NCBI RefSeq assembly: GCF_012926525.1
Contig: NZ_JABBNI010000063.1
Coordinates: 186,001 to 250,000 of the forward strand
DNA from: Clostridium muellerianum
GTDB taxonomy: Bacteria; Bacillota; Clostridia; Clostridiales; Clostridiaceae
Length of the DNA stretch: 64,000 nt
Reading direction: 5' to 3'
Of this stretch, positions 42,469 to 52,548 are shown piece after piece (positions within the stretch are counted from its first letter, which is position 1; each line of letters opens with the position of its first letter). The notes below the pieces were generated by a model. It saw only the letters and a program-made list of their open reading frames with translations. It was not told where the DNA came from and did no database searches. Position numbers and translations under genes: made by a program.

Positions 42469-42774
42469 TTAATATTCTTCTGCCAGTAACATAGTTGTAT
42501 GAGTATTATCATCTATTACAAATATCTTTGACGATACCACTTCTTCAATTAGCATCTTATAAGTCTTTTCGTATTTAGGTACTTCCTGCCTATGCTCTAT
42601 TTTTTGTATTGCTATGTCGTCAACTATTTCTCTTTTCAATTCAAATACTTGTAAGTAATCTAGCTTCACTCCTTGTTCTTTTAATGAATCTATGCAATTC
42701 CACATAAATAATTGTAGTTCTAATGGTATTTCACTTTTTATTCCTCTAGTCATATATCTTGCATTATCAAACAT
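42469..42774 (-). CDS. Conserved island protein, 101 residues (right island)
   Basis: MFDNARYMTRGIKSEIPLEL...; counterpart of 21920-22225, same end TMLLAEEY. I use the ATG at 42774, matching the other island; an upstream ATG at 42819 would overlap the preceding gene. Confidence 0.6.
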   Translation of the reverse strand: MFDNARYMTRGIKSEIPLELQLFMWNCIDSLKEQGVKLDYLQVFELKREIVDDIAIQKIEHRQEVPKYEKTYKMLIEEVVSSKIFVIDDNTHTTMLLAEEY

Positions 42775-42796
42775 TTTAACACCAGCCTTAAATAAC

Positions 42797-43090
42797 TTAT
42801 TTTGTATTAAATATTTCATTTAGTTTTTTTATAAATTCCTTTGAAAATACTGATTTATCTATTGACGCCTTTATTAACTGTATTAATTCTTCTTCTGTTA
42901 CATCTAATGACCTTGGTATATAAGTTTGCTCTGACCTCACAGTATCCTTGTATAATGAGAATCTTATTTCTTCTCTATTTTTTTCTTTAATAAATATTTT
43001 CTCAATGCAATATGTGTAATCATCATCCTTTAGCTTTCCTTGATTAAGTATTTTACAATATTTAGTTTCCTTTATTACTTTTTCTGCCAT
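42797..43090 (-). CDS. Conserved island protein, 97 residues (right island)
   Basis: MAEKVIKETKYCKILNQGKL...; differs at about seven positions from 22250-22543. AGGAGGTACTT precedes the start. Unrecognised. Confidence 0.6.
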   Translation of the reverse strand: MAEKVIKETKYCKILNQGKLKDDDYTYCIEKIFIKEKNREEIRFSLYKDTVRSEQTYIPRSLDVTEEELIQLIKASIDKSVFSKEFIKKLNEIFNTK

Positions 43091-43158
43091 AAGTACCTCC
43101 TATAAATTTTTACAAATAATAAAGCCTTAATCACCGCAATATTGGCAATTAAAGCTTT

Positions 43159-43521
43159 TTAATCAATAATATAATCTTTTAAATTTTGTGGTAATAACTC
43201 CATTGGAATTATTAATGATATAGCATACTCATTGTTGCATAATATCAATGAATTAGTATAAGTTTTATCGTTGCTGCATACTATTTTATCTACATATTCT
43301 GGTATAATACTATCACAGTCAATGTAAATCTTATCTTTTATTATTTGAAAATCTTCTTCTTTTTCTATAACTACAACATATCCTCCATCATCTTCGTACT
43401 TGTCCCTACTAGTTCCATACTCTGAATCTAGTACATGTAGTATTCCTTCAATGATATTTTGCACCTCATCTGTCAGTGCTTTTACCTTATTCATATCCGT
43501 TAAATAAGCTAATTCTATCAT
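43159..43521 (-). CDS. Conserved island protein, 120 residues (right island)
   Basis: MIELAYLTDMNKVKALTDEV...; counterpart of 22612-22974 and followed by an equivalent but slightly degenerate hairpin. Unrecognised. Confidence 0.6.
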   Translation of the reverse strand: MIELAYLTDMNKVKALTDEVQNIIEGILHVLDSEYGTSRDKYEDDGGYVVVIEKEEDFQIIKDKIYIDCDSIIPEYVDKIVCSNDKTYTNSLILCNNEYAISLIIPMELLPQNLKDYIID

Positions 43522-43643
43522 TACTATTTCCTCCTCAAAAATAAAAATATCTTACCTAATATACAGTAAGATTCTCATTATAATAATATATATTTATCTC
43601 TCTTTATTACATACCAATGCTAATTACTCTAACAATTTAGTAT

Positions 43644-43931
43644 TTACTTAGTCCTATCACTAAGCTTAAATTCCCTCATAAGCAATCCTATCATCTTCAT
43701 TACCCTAGAAAAATCACTGCGTCCGTTTTTATCTTTTTCCACTAACAGGTGTGCTGGATTAATATATTTAATCCTACTGTTATACTGCATTAATATATAT
43801 ACAGCTAATCTTTTATTACCATCCCTATACCAATCTACATAGCCATATCTGACTAAATAGATTGCTTTTTCATCATTAGATGATGGCACTTTATATTCTT
43901 TTAATACTTCACAATATACTTTTCCTTTCAT
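43644..43931 (-). CDS. Conserved island protein, 95 residues (right island)
   Basis: MKGKVYCEVLKEYKVPSSND...; three differences from 23097-23384. The first gene of the five-gene block. Unrecognised. Confidence 0.6.
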   Translation of the reverse strand: MKGKVYCEVLKEYKVPSSNDEKAIYLVRYGYVDWYRDGNKRLAVYILMQYNSRIKYINPAHLLVEKDKNGRSDFSRVMKMIGLLMREFKLSDRTK

Positions 43932-44099
43932 ATCATTTATAACTCCTTATAGTATTTAGAATTACTTTATAAACAAATAAAGGAATAGCATTTACACTAT
44001 TCCTCGCTAATTACTTGCTATACTAATTTTTCCTCACTCCAAGACAAAACTTGATGCTAATACAAAATTACTATTGGCATTTAACTTTAACCGATATGC

Positions 44100-44447
44100 T
44101 TATAATGTTTTTAAAATTTCTTCAATCCTTGAAGGCATTATATTTTCTTGCTTACTCTTAGCATAAATAGTTAGAAGTATTATTTCTTTATGCTCTGTAA
44201 CTACGTAATATATGGTTCCAAATCCACCACTTTTCCCCTTATTCATATCTCTGCTAGGTATTCTGATTCTAAATATTAATTTATTTAATCCTTCAATTCT
44301 GTCTCCTGAATTAGAATCATTATCAATAATAGTTAAAGTTTCTGATAAATCCTTTAATACATTAGGGTATTTTTTCTTCAGCCATTTAATATCTTTTTGA
44401 AATGTATCTGTAACTTTAAATTGATGCTGCATCTTTTTCATCCTCAA
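44100..44447 (-). CDS. RelE/ParE-type toxin
   Basis: About 110-115 residues; starts possible at 44447, 44441 or 44432. FKVTDTFQKDIKWLKKKYPN, then LNKLIFRIRIPSRDMNKGKS and GTIYYVVTEHKEIILLTIYA give the RelE-fold strand order, with the positive IRIPSRDMNKGKS loop of mRNA-cleaving members. It overlaps the antitoxin gene end by up to 32 bp, the usual coupling. The pair lies beside the ssrA end and may stabilise the island. Confidence 0.8.
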   Translation of the reverse strand: MRMKKMQHQFKVTDTFQKDIKWLKKKYPNVLKDLSETLTIIDNDSNSGDRIEGLNKLIFRIRIPSRDMNKGKSGGFGTIYYVVTEHKEIILLTIYAKSKQENIMPSRIEEILKTL

Positions 44448-44646
44448 ATAAAGTGTCTATTGAAAATACTTTTCCATCTTCAACATCCTTAAGTCCTTTG
44501 GCTATGTTATAGTTTACATCAATACTATCTATATCACCTAATGATTTTAATATTTCCTTAATTTTATTATATTCATCAATATTTATAACCACTGCTGTTG
44601 TCTCACCTTTGTCATTTACGATATAATTTTCATGGATTTCTAACAT
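44416..44646 (-). CDS. Antitoxin of the RelE-type pair (Phd/YefM-like)
   Basis: 76 residues from the ATG at 44646, ten bases after GGAGG. N-terminal DNA-binding half MLEIHENYIVNDKGETTAVV, INIDEYNKIKEIL as in Phd/YefM-like proteins; acidic C-terminal half (DVEDGKVFSIDTLFEDEKDA) that should wrap the toxin. Upstream gene of the pair, consistent with autoregulation. Confidence 0.78.
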   Translation of the reverse strand: MLEIHENYIVNDKGETTAVVINIDEYNKIKEILKSLGDIDSIDVNYNIAKGLKDVEDGKVFSIDTLFEDEKDAASI

Positions 44647-44785
44647 TTTTCTCAATCCTCCTAATGTTAATAATTATATACTCTCACTAATTACTTTATT
44701 CAATAAACTTGTATTAAAAAACCGCACTAGATTTCCAATACAGTAATATCAAATCTATCAATTCTAAATTTACATATATAAGTAA

Positions 44786-44812
44786 AAAACCCTCAACATC
44801 AGTCGAGGGTTT
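44786..44812 (-). terminator. ssrA terminator
   Basis: Stem AACCCTC/GAGGGTT followed on the minus strand by TTTTTTAC, three bases after the CCA end of the tmRNA. It overlaps the attachment sequence, so integration has preserved or rebuilt it. Confidence 0.85.
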
Positions 44813-44827
44813 CAATGGTGGAGGCGA
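44805..44827. repeat. Attachment-site copy D (genuine ssrA 3' end)
   Basis: Positions 44807-44827 match copy C over 21 bases. It includes the 3' CCA-end of the mature tmRNA, so the islands keep ssrA functional. Confidence 0.85.
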
Positions 44828-45169
44828 TGGGTGTCGAACCCATGTCCGAAAGTCGTAATACTTGAGCATCTCCGAGTGCAGTCCATATTTTAACATTCCC
44901 TCTACTGAACGCCCATGGACAGGCTTTCAGTTTCAGTAGCTTCATAAATCCCGTTCCTGTGGCAAAGCTTACACAGGCTCGTTTCACCGCTGTCGGCGCC
45001 CTATCCTAAGCCGCGGTACTCAAAGGGAGGACGTAGCAGACTAAGCTGCTAATGCAAAATTATCGTTTGCGTTTACATTTAATCCCATAGTTTTTTAACG
45101 CGGGCCCACAGGTTCCCTCGACTCGCTTCTCAAATACAACATACCCCCGTCGAAACCAAGTACGCCCCC
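44816..45169 (-). ncRNA. ssrA: tmRNA
   Basis: 354-nt transfer-messenger RNA that rescues stalled ribosomes with SmpB. The 5' end GGGGGCGUACUUGG pairs with CGCCUCC before CCA at the 3' end (acceptor stem), and the T-arm reads GGGTTCGACACCC. The tag frame begins GCAAACGATAATTTTGC and encodes ANDNFALAA before TAG at about 45050. Just upstream of smpB's end, as usual. Its 3' end is the integration site for three tandem islands. Confidence 0.97.
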
Positions 45170-45378
45170 ATATATAATTGGGTTTACCTAATTTTAAGGT
45201 TTTATATTGTTACGCAAACCATTGTTTTTATATTTAGTTTTCAATAAGCTAGGGATTCATCTCTCTAACTTGCATCTATTATATTACATCAAATCTATAC
45301 ATTAATCAATAGTAATTTTTATCTAAAAACTTTCTATAATCCAAAGAAAGAAAACATTTCATAATGCTAATTTAAAAA
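45170..45378. other. ssrA promoter region
   Basis: 209 bases between smpB and ssrA. AT-rich with AATTATATAT just before the tmRNA 5' end, a plausible -10 area. No gene seen. Confidence 0.45.
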
Positions 45379-45852
45379 TTAATATTTTACTCTTTCTTTC
45401 ATCTGTCTATCTATATCTCTCTTTGCTGCTTTTTCAAGCATAGCATCTCTCTTATCATAATCTTTTTTACCCTTTGCTACTGCTAAATTTACTTTTACTC
45501 TTCCATTTTTAAGATATAAGGATAATGGTACTAGAGTATATCCCTGCTGAGTAGTGAATCCCAATAATCTTGATATTTCACTTTTATGAAGCAAAAGTTT
45601 TCTGTCTCTTAACGGATCTCTATTAAATATATTTCCTTTTTCATAAGGGCTTATATGAACATTACAAATGAATATTTCACTATTTCTCACTTCTGCATAG
45701 CTATCCTTTAAGTTGGCTCTGCCTGCTCTTATAGACTTTACTTCTGTTCCAACTAGCTCTATACCTGCTTCCATACTTTCTTCTATAAAGTAATCATGCC
45801 TTGCCTTTCTATTTTCTGCAAGAGTTTTGTTTGTCGATGTTTTTTTAGCCAT
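45379..45852 (-). CDS. smpB: SsrA-binding protein SmpB
   Basis: 157 residues starting [20 protein letters not shown], after AGGTGA seven bases upstream; a GTG nine bases earlier is inside the ribosome site. The OB-fold core shows [20 protein letters not shown] and [11 protein letters not shown]; the basic tail ([20 protein letters not shown]) reads into the ribosome mRNA channel. It binds the tRNA-like part of tmRNA and acts with it in trans-translation. Located directly upstream of ssrA. Confidence 0.97.
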   Translation of the reverse strand: MAKKTSTNKTLAENRKARHDYFIEESMEAGIELVGTEVKSIRAGRANLKDSYAEVRNSEIFICNVHISPYEKGNIFNRDPLRDRKLLLHKSEISRLLGFTTQQGYTLVPLSLYLKNGRVKVNLAVAKGKKDYDKRDAMLEKAAKRDIDRQMKERVKY

Positions 45853-45974
45853 TAAAATCACCTGCCTTACAGTTCTTACTTATTATATTATATATATAAG
45901 TCTATATCAATATACTGTATTATGCAATATATTCATATCCATACGCTTAATATAATTAATATTAACTTTTTTAT

Positions 45975-45990
45975 ATTGATTATAATCAAT
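45975..45990. promoter_or_regulatory. 16-bp perfect palindrome
   Basis: ATTGATTATAATCAAT, in the 311-bp gene-free gap (45853-46163) between divergent smpB and the two-receiver gene. Length and symmetry suit a dimeric regulator site (reminiscent of Fur/PerR boxes) but the binder is unknown. The rest of the gap is AT-rich promoter-like sequence. Confidence 0.4.
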
Positions 45991-46163
45991 GTTAGTTTTT
46001 TAATTTTATGTCACTATTATACACAATAAGTTAATTATAGACTCAATTCTACATTATTGTCTACTTTTCAAAATAAGTAAAATGTTATATAATTCTATTA
46101 AAATACAAATTAGAATAACATTTGGAAGTTTTAAAATAATAAAAAAGATTGGATGTGTAAACT

Positions 46164-46940
46164 ATGTACACTATACTACATCTTGAACAAAGTGGTTTTA
46201 TAAAAAAACTAGTAAAAAATATCCTGCTTGAAAACGGTTTTAACTGTATTTCTGTAGATACTGCAGATGAAGCTTATGAAACTTTACACAATCTTAATGG
46301 TGAGGTTGATCTAATAATAACTTCCTTATTATTAGAAGATACTAGTATTGAACAATTTATGAAAACTATCAATGGCAGTGATGTAAATAGAAACATACCT
46401 GTATTCGTTGTAACTGGTAATGAATTAGAAAACACTAAAAAAAGAATTTTAAATTTAGGAGTTTCTGATTATATAACAAAAAATAATCTAGGTGAAGAGC
46501 TACTTAAACACATAAAATACATAGTTAAGGAAGATGAACTTTTAACCTGTCTAAAAGAAGCTAAAATAGCTTGCATAGACGATAGTCATTTTGATCGAGC
46601 AATAATGAAAGATATTTTAACCAAATATGATATAAAAAATGTAGATTTTTATTCATCTGGAAAAGACTTAACAGAATACAATAAACGTTATGATTTATAT
46701 CTTGTGGACATAGTATTAGAGAACGAATTTGGCAAAAACATTATTATAAGACTTAGACGTGATAATATAAATTCTTCCATTATAATCACTTCATCCTTAA
46801 CTAATACTAAAACTGTGGCTAGCATGTTAAATGCTGGAGCAAATGACTACATAAGAAAACCCCTTCAAGAAGATATATTTATGGCTAAACTAAAATCAAA
46901 TATGAGAACTTATGCTTTAATGAAGCAATTGAAAAAATAG
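46164..46940 (+). CDS. Tandem two-receiver (REC-REC) response regulator
   Basis: 258 residues with two CheY-like domains and no output domain. In the first (1-125) the phosphorylated aspartate is replaced (Ser54 in DLIITSLLLED) although the Lys-containing end (SDYITK) is kept. In the second (130-258) the acidic pair (IACIDD) and acceptor Asp182 (DLYLVDIVL) are present, as are the TSS and RKP residues. The first domain is probably a dimerisation or partner-binding pseudo-receiver. No kinase is adjacent. Single-gene plus-strand unit between housekeeping genes. Confidence 0.85.
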   Translation: MYTILHLEQSGFIKKLVKNILLENGFNCISVDTADEAYETLHNLNGEVDLIITSLLLEDTSIEQFMKTINGSDVNRNIPVFVVTGNELENTKKRILNLGVSDYITKNNLGEELLKHIKYIVKEDELLTCLKEAKIACIDDSHFDRAIMKDILTKYDIKNVDFYSSGKDLTEYNKRYDLYLVDIVLENEFGKNIIIRLRRDNINSSIIITSSLTNTKTVASMLNAGANDYIRKPLQEDIFMAKLKSNMRTYALMKQLKK

Positions 46941-46954
46941 CACAAGCATATTGC

Positions 46955-47027
46955 GAAGCATTTTTAAGGGGACAAAGGACAATTAAACCTTCACTGTCCT
47001 CTATCCCCTGAAAAATATTGCTTCATA
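46955..47027. repeat. Palindromic intergenic repeat, copy 1
   Basis: GAAGCATTTTTAAGGGGACA...TGTCCTCTATCCCCTGAAAAAT-TTGCTTC forms a long hairpin around CTTCACT. Same family as 52201-52460 and 60025-60110. Between convergent genes; may also end transcription. Confidence 0.7.
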
Positions 47028-47072
47028 TTATTTTCAAATTGTTTTAAAATTTATCCACAACTAATATAAGTA

Positions 47073-49241
47073 TTAATCCACATTGTTACTTATTTCATTA
47101 ATATCTTCTAGTTCTTCTTCATCCTTTTCAGGTCTTACTAGTTCAAAATAAATTTCATGAGCAAACATATCTACTTTAGATACTTTTATTTTTGCTTCAT
47201 CTCCTAGTTTATATATATTTTTAGTTCTTTCACCTATCAAACTTAAATGTTTTTCATCATATACATAATAATCATCATCAAGACTGCTTATGTGTATAAG
47301 ACCTTCTATAGTATTGGGTAGTTCTACAAACATTCCAAAGTTAGTAACAGAAGATATTATTCCTTCAAATTCTTCTCCTATTCTCTCACTCATGTATTCA
47401 GCCTTTTTAAGATCTTCTACTTCTCTTTCTGCATCCTGAGCTATTCTTTCCATTTCAGAAGACTGTTTTGATGCATATTCAACTTCTGATGTTAATCTCT
47501 GCATTCTATTATCATTTATCTTTCCATTTATAAACTCTTTTATTATTCTGTGTATAATTAAATCAGGATACCTTCTTATAGGAGATGTAAAATGACAATA
47601 GTATCTTGCTGCTAATCCAAAGTGACCTATACATTCTGGAGCATATCTAGCTTTCATCATAGAACGAAGTAAAAGAGTACTTACTACCGTTTCTTCTTTT
47701 TTGCCTTTTACTTTTTCTACTATATCTTGTAATGCTTTTGGATGAACTTCCTGTCCCATTCTAACTACATAACCCAAATTATGAACAAATTCATTGAAAT
47801 GCATAAGCTTTTCTTCATCCGGTTCTTCATGTATTCTATATACAAAAGGCATATTAGCCCAGAACATATGCTCAGCTATGGTTTCATTGCAGACTAACAT
47901 AAATTCTTCTATTATTCTATTAGCAATAGCTCTTTCATAAGGTCTTATCTCTACCGGCTTTCCTAGTTCATTTAGAATTATCTTACACTCTTCAAAGTCA
48001 AAGTCTATAGCTCCTCTTTGAATTCTCTTCTTATAAAGTATAGCGCAAAGCTCTTCCATAAGCTTAAAAGTGTCTACTAAATAGTCATATTTCTTTATAG
48101 TATCTTCATCGTTATCTCTAAGTATTTTAGTTACATCTGTATATGTCATTCTCTCATTAGTCTTTATTATGCTTTCTACAATATTATGATCTACAACTTT
48201 ACCTGTCTTATCAATTTCCATAAAGCAACTTAAAGTTAATCTATCTACTTTAGGATTTAAACTACATATACCATTAGACAACTTCTTTGGAAGCATTGGA
48301 ATAACCCTGTCTATAAGATATACAGAAGTTCCTCTTTTTAAAGCTTCTTTATCCAAAGGATTTTTATCTTTTACATAATTAGATACATCTGCTATATGAA
48401 CTCCTAAATAATAATTACCATTTTCAAGCTTTTCAAGTGACACTGCATCATCTAAATCCTTTGCATCTTCCCCATCTATAGTTACTATAGTCAAATCCCT
48501 TAAATCTTTTCTTCTTGCATATTCTTCTTCTGGTATTTCATCTGGTATACCATCTGCATAAGCTTCTACTTTTGCAGTAAATTCTTCTGGTAGATTGTTC
48601 TTCTTTATTATAGTTAATATATCTATTCCTTTTTCGCCTTTTTTGCCAAGTATCTCTACTATTTTGCCTTCAGGATTTCTTCTTTTGTCAGGCCAACTTG
48701 TTATATCTGCTATAACGATATCTCCTGTTTTAGCTCCACTCCTGCTGCTCTTTGGAATAAACACATCCTGATATATTCTTTTTTCTTCTGGTACTACAAA
48801 GCCAAAATTTTTGCTATCTTCATATACCCCTATAACAGTTTTATTTGCCCTTTGAAGAATTCTTATTATTTCACCTTCACACTTTTTGCCCCTATTTTCT
48901 TCTCTAGTTATCTTAGCAACTACCTTATCTCCATTCATAGCACCATTCATATATGATGAAGGTATAAATATATCCGGCCTGTCATCTCCAGTAATTACAA
49001 AACCAAATCCCTTTGTATGCCCTTGAAGTTTTCCAACTACCAATCCCATTCTATCTGGAACACCATAATATTCTGTTCTAGTTTTAACTATTTCACCATC
49101 ACTTTCCATGTCATCAAGTATTTTTTCAAAATCTTTTCTTTCGCTTTTTTTAACATCAAATACTTTTTCTAGTTCTTTTATATTCATCGGTTTATATGCC
49201 TGTTCTGTCATAAAGCTTATTAATACTTCCCGTATATTCAT
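47073..49241 (-). CDS. rnr: Ribonuclease R
   Basis: 722 residues. Start at the ATG after GAGGTGAAATTT; the GTG three codons upstream is part of the ribosome site. N-terminal winged helix, two cold-shock domains (GKLQGHTKGFGFVITGDDRP; KNFGFVVPEEKRIYQDVFIP), RNB catalytic domain with the four-aspartate motif DGEDAKDLDDAVSLEKL (about 260), then the S1 domain near the C-terminus (FEGIISSVTNFGMFVELPNT). A 3'-5' exonuclease that degrades structured RNA and, with tmRNA and SmpB, non-stop mRNA. Close to both genes here. Confidence 0.97.
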   Translation of the reverse strand: MNIREVLISFMTEQAYKPMNIKELEKVFDVKKSERKDFEKILDDMESDGEIVKTRTEYYGVPDRMGLVVGKLQGHTKGFGFVITGDDRPDIFIPSSYMNGAMNGDKVVAKITREENRGKKCEGEIIRILQRANKTVIGVYEDSKNFGFVVPEEKRIYQDVFIPKSSRSGAKTGDIVIADITSWPDKRRNPEGKIVEILGKKGEKGIDILTIIKKNNLPEEFTAKVEAYADGIPDEIPEEEYARRKDLRDLTIVTIDGEDAKDLDDAVSLEKLENGNYYLGVHIADVSNYVKDKNPLDKEALKRGTSVYLIDRVIPMLPKKLSNGICSLNPKVDRLTLSCFMEIDKTGKVVDHNIVESIIKTNERMTYTDVTKILRDNDEDTIKKYDYLVDTFKLMEELCAILYKKRIQRGAIDFDFEECKIILNELGKPVEIRPYERAIANRIIEEFMLVCNETIAEHMFWANMPFVYRIHEEPDEEKLMHFNEFVHNLGYVVRMGQEVHPKALQDIVEKVKGKKEETVVSTLLLRSMMKARYAPECIGHFGLAARYYCHFTSPIRRYPDLIIHRIIKEFINGKINDNRMQRLTSEVEYASKQSSEMERIAQDAEREVEDLKKAEYMSERIGEEFEGIISSVTNFGMFVELPNTIEGLIHISSLDDDYYVYDEKHLSLIGERTKNIYKLGDEAKIKVSKVDMFAHEIYFELVRPEKDEEELEDINEISNNVD

Positions 49242-49396
49242 AAATTTCACCTCATATCATTATGACTAAGTTTAATATAATTTAGCCATATCAATTTTAT
49301 ATATTATTATCTTTATATTTTACCTTTAAAAATATTCAATTATATCAGTATTTATATTGGTTAGCTTTATAATATAGTAAACTTATCCAGTAGTCA

Positions 49397-49606
49397 ATGA
49401 TATACAAATTTAAACCTTATATTTGGCAAGTTGGAGGCAAATTTGTTTACTCAATAGATAATGATGATAATCGCCAATATAATTGCCCTTGTGGATTCAA
49501 TAATTTCTTTAAAGTAGATAAAAATCTTCCATTTAATGTAATATTATGTTATAATTGTATAAAGTTTGATATTGCAAGGAGAACTTATTATGAAAAAAAA
49601 TGTTAG
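49397..49606 (+). CDS. Possible small zinc-ribbon protein
   Basis: 69 residues with CPCGF and CYNC about 20 apart, which could bind zinc. The start has no clear ribosome site and the end overlaps the next gene by 17 bp. Possibly real; doubtful. Confidence 0.3.
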   Translation: MIYKFKPYIWQVGGKFVYSIDNDDNRQYNCPCGFNNFFKVDKNLPFNVILCYNCIKFDIARRTYYEKKC

Positions 49607-50105
49607 AAATATAATTTTAGGGTTGGCTATTACAATGCTAGTTGGAATAAGTTCTTATACGATTAGTCTAGTATTGTTAACTACTTCAACATCACATACA
49701 AAAAATGAAGTAAAAATTAGCTGTGCAACCAACGGAAATAATGTTGGAGATACCCGATATGAGATAGCCGCAAGTATGCATTTAATGGCCAATGGTTTGA
49801 TAGTGGCCGAAGATAATGCGAAAAATGGAGTTAAATCTATGAGTATGGATCAATTAAATGCTACCTATAACCTAATCAAAACCCTACCAGACGGATCTGA
49901 AAAAACAAATTTTATGGATATTATTAATAGATGGAAATCTTGTGACTTTTCTCAAATTGTATCGGATCATAACACAGTATGGAAAATATTAGGCCAAGGG
50001 CAACCAGAAAATACATTAAACGGTCGTGCTATTTCAGCCAATGAATCAGCTATAAAATCTACTATTAATCTTATTAAAAGGGGTGATTATTCAAAAAATC
50101 AATGA
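49590..50105 (+). CDS. Membrane-anchored or exported protein of unknown function
   Basis: 171 residues from the ATG after AAGGAG. One N-terminal hydrophobic segment (NIILGLAITMLVGISSYTIS) acts as signal or anchor. The outer part is soluble: YEIAASMHLMANGLIVAEDN, LNATYNLIKTLPDGSEKTNF, helical, with two cysteines. I do not recognise the family; similar short exported proteins occur in Firmicutes. A terminator follows. Confidence 0.6.
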   Translation: MKKNVRNIILGLAITMLVGISSYTISLVLLTTSTSHTKNEVKISCATNGNNVGDTRYEIAASMHLMANGLIVAEDNAKNGVKSMSMDQLNATYNLIKTLPDGSEKTNFMDIINRWKSCDFSQIVSDHNTVWKILGQGQPENTLNGRAISANESAIKSTINLIKRGDYSKNQ

Positions 50106-50154
50106 TAGCTTTCAATAAATAAAAACAAAAATACAATTAGACAATAATTTATAT

Positions 50155-50184
50155 AAAAAAACGCATATTTTACATGCGTTTTTT
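50155..50184 (+). terminator. Terminator after the exported protein gene
   Basis: Stem AAAAAACGCAT/ATGCGTTTTTT with a short loop; T-rich both ways. Confidence 0.85.
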
Positions 50185-50216
50185 CTATTAAAGAATTTAC
50201 ATCTTTATACCTATTT

Positions 50217-50405
50217 TTAATCTTGTCCATAATAAGCATTTGCACCATGTTTTCTTAAAAATGTTTATCTAATAAAGTATTATCTATTGATCTTAATTCA
50301 TTATTTAAATATATACTTCTATAAGCTATTTTCGCAACTTCTTCCACTACAACAGCATTATGCACTGCATTTTCAGCATCCGCTCCCCAAGAAAAAGGTC
50401 CCTGA
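50217..50405 (-). pseudogene. C-terminal remnant of L-ribulose-5-phosphate 4-epimerase (AraD-like)
   Basis: Reads YQGPFSWGADAENAVHNAVV and VEEVAKIAYRSIYLNNELRS in one frame, then LDKHF followed by a stop; a one-base shift restores LRKHGANAYYGQD to a terminal stop. This is the end of AraD/UlaF-type epimerases of pentose metabolism. The N-terminal two thirds, including metal-ligand histidines, are missing. Confidence 0.8.
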
Positions 50406-50429
50406 TAATTTAACACATAAAAAATAAAT

Positions 50430-50450
50430 AGAGCAGACTAATTCCGCTCT
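50430..50450 (-). terminator. secG terminator
   Basis: AGAGC/GCTCT stem with a T-rich tail on the minus strand after the secG stop. Confidence 0.55.
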
Positions 50451-50469
50451 AAATATATAAATTTCAATA

Positions 50470-50706
50470 TTATTTAACTAAATTCTGAGCAATACATAAA
50501 CCTGCAAATATTGCAGCAAGTACAGACGTAACTTTTATTAGCATTGCTTCTGATGTTCTTCCTTTGTTCTTTGAATAAAATGATTCAGCAGAACTTCCAC
50601 CTGCAACCAATCCACTTAAACCATTAGTTTTACTAGGCTGTACCATAACAACAGCTATTAGCGCTATAGCTATTATAATCTGTAAAACCATTATAACATT
50701 TCGCAT
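50470..50706 (-). CDS. secG: Preprotein translocase subunit SecG
   Basis: 78 residues starting MRNVIMVLQIIIAIALIAVV after AGGAGGTGAAAAGC. Two membrane helices with the conserved linker between them (VVMVQPSKTNGLSGLVAGGS, FYSKNKGRTSEA). Part of the SecYEG channel. Downstream of eno, as in many Clostridia. Confidence 0.93.
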   Translation of the reverse strand: MRNVIMVLQIIIAIALIAVVMVQPSKTNGLSGLVAGGSSAESFYSKNKGRTSEAMLIKVTSVLAAIFAGLCIAQNLVK

Positions 50707-50799
50707 GCTTTTCACCTCCTGGTATGTTAACACATCCTATATTTTAACATACTAATTAAGCTATTACAAGGAAAAAGCTCTCGAAGTAATGTTCCATTT

Positions 50800-52125
<1,326 letters not shown>

Positions 52126-52200
52126 TTATTAATATATCCATATAAAGTCCTTATTATATCATTTGCATATATACAAAATTTTGATTTAATATAAAAATAA

Positions 52201-52460
52201 TATGAAGCAATTTTTTTGAGAGGACAATTGACAGAGGACAAAGGACAGTGAAGGTGAGTTTTCCTCCTTACGTCAGAAAACTAATTTATTTTGCCAACGC
52301 AAAAAAAGATTTAAATTTATATAAATCAGCAATGTTTCGCTTTAGCGAAACGAGTCATCAAAAATTTAATTAAAGGTTTTTCGTAGCAAAGCGGAGAAAA
52401 ATCATCCTTCACTGTCCTCTGTCAATTGTCCTCCGTCCTCTCAAAAAAGTTGCTTCGCAA
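52201..52460. repeat. Palindromic intergenic repeat, copy 2 (largest)
   Basis: About 50-bp terminal inverted repeats (GAGAGGACAATTGACAGAGG...AGGACAGTGAAGG on the left, complement on the right) enclose about 150 bp with smaller hairpins (TTTCGCTTTAGCGAAA near 52338; CGTAGCAAAGCGG near 52383). No reading frame. Structure resembles a non-autonomous miniature element. The 52096-52548 gap otherwise holds the eno promoter side and the gpmI terminator. Confidence 0.75.
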
Positions 52461-52493
52461 TGTGCTTAAACTGTAAAAATTGAGCTTATATAA

Positions 52494-52537
52494 AAAAGCT
52501 ATGAATTATAGGTTTAATTTCCTAATTCATAGCTTTT
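52494..52537 (-). terminator. gpmI terminator
   Basis: Perfect 15-bp stem AAAAGCTATGAATTA/TAATTCATAGCTTTT, followed on the minus strand by a T-rich tail. Confidence 0.85.
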
Positions 52538-52548
52538 GCTCACATATA

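Larger units (their letters stand above)
26808..44827. mobile_element. Right ssrA-linked genomic island (about 18.0 kb)
   Basis: Bounded by copy C and the intact ssrA 3' end. Carries the Septu-like pair, membrane peptides, serine recombinase, small genes, iteron-like region, frameshifted helicase, replication-associated protein, a 359-residue unknown, flagellin, WYL regulator, EcsC-like protein, XRE regulator, the five-gene block and a RelBE-type pair. Collinear with the middle island outside the cargo. Confidence 0.8.

Noticed and set aside
8459-44827. Islands as conjugative elements or complete prophages
   Set aside because: No relaxase, type IV secretion, capsid, portal, terminase or lysis genes are visible; satellite or integrative-plasmid type fits better.
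44714-44987. Two minus-strand reading frames within and beside the tmRNA gene
   Set aside because: They lie over the structured tmRNA and attachment sequence, and the peptides have no coding character.
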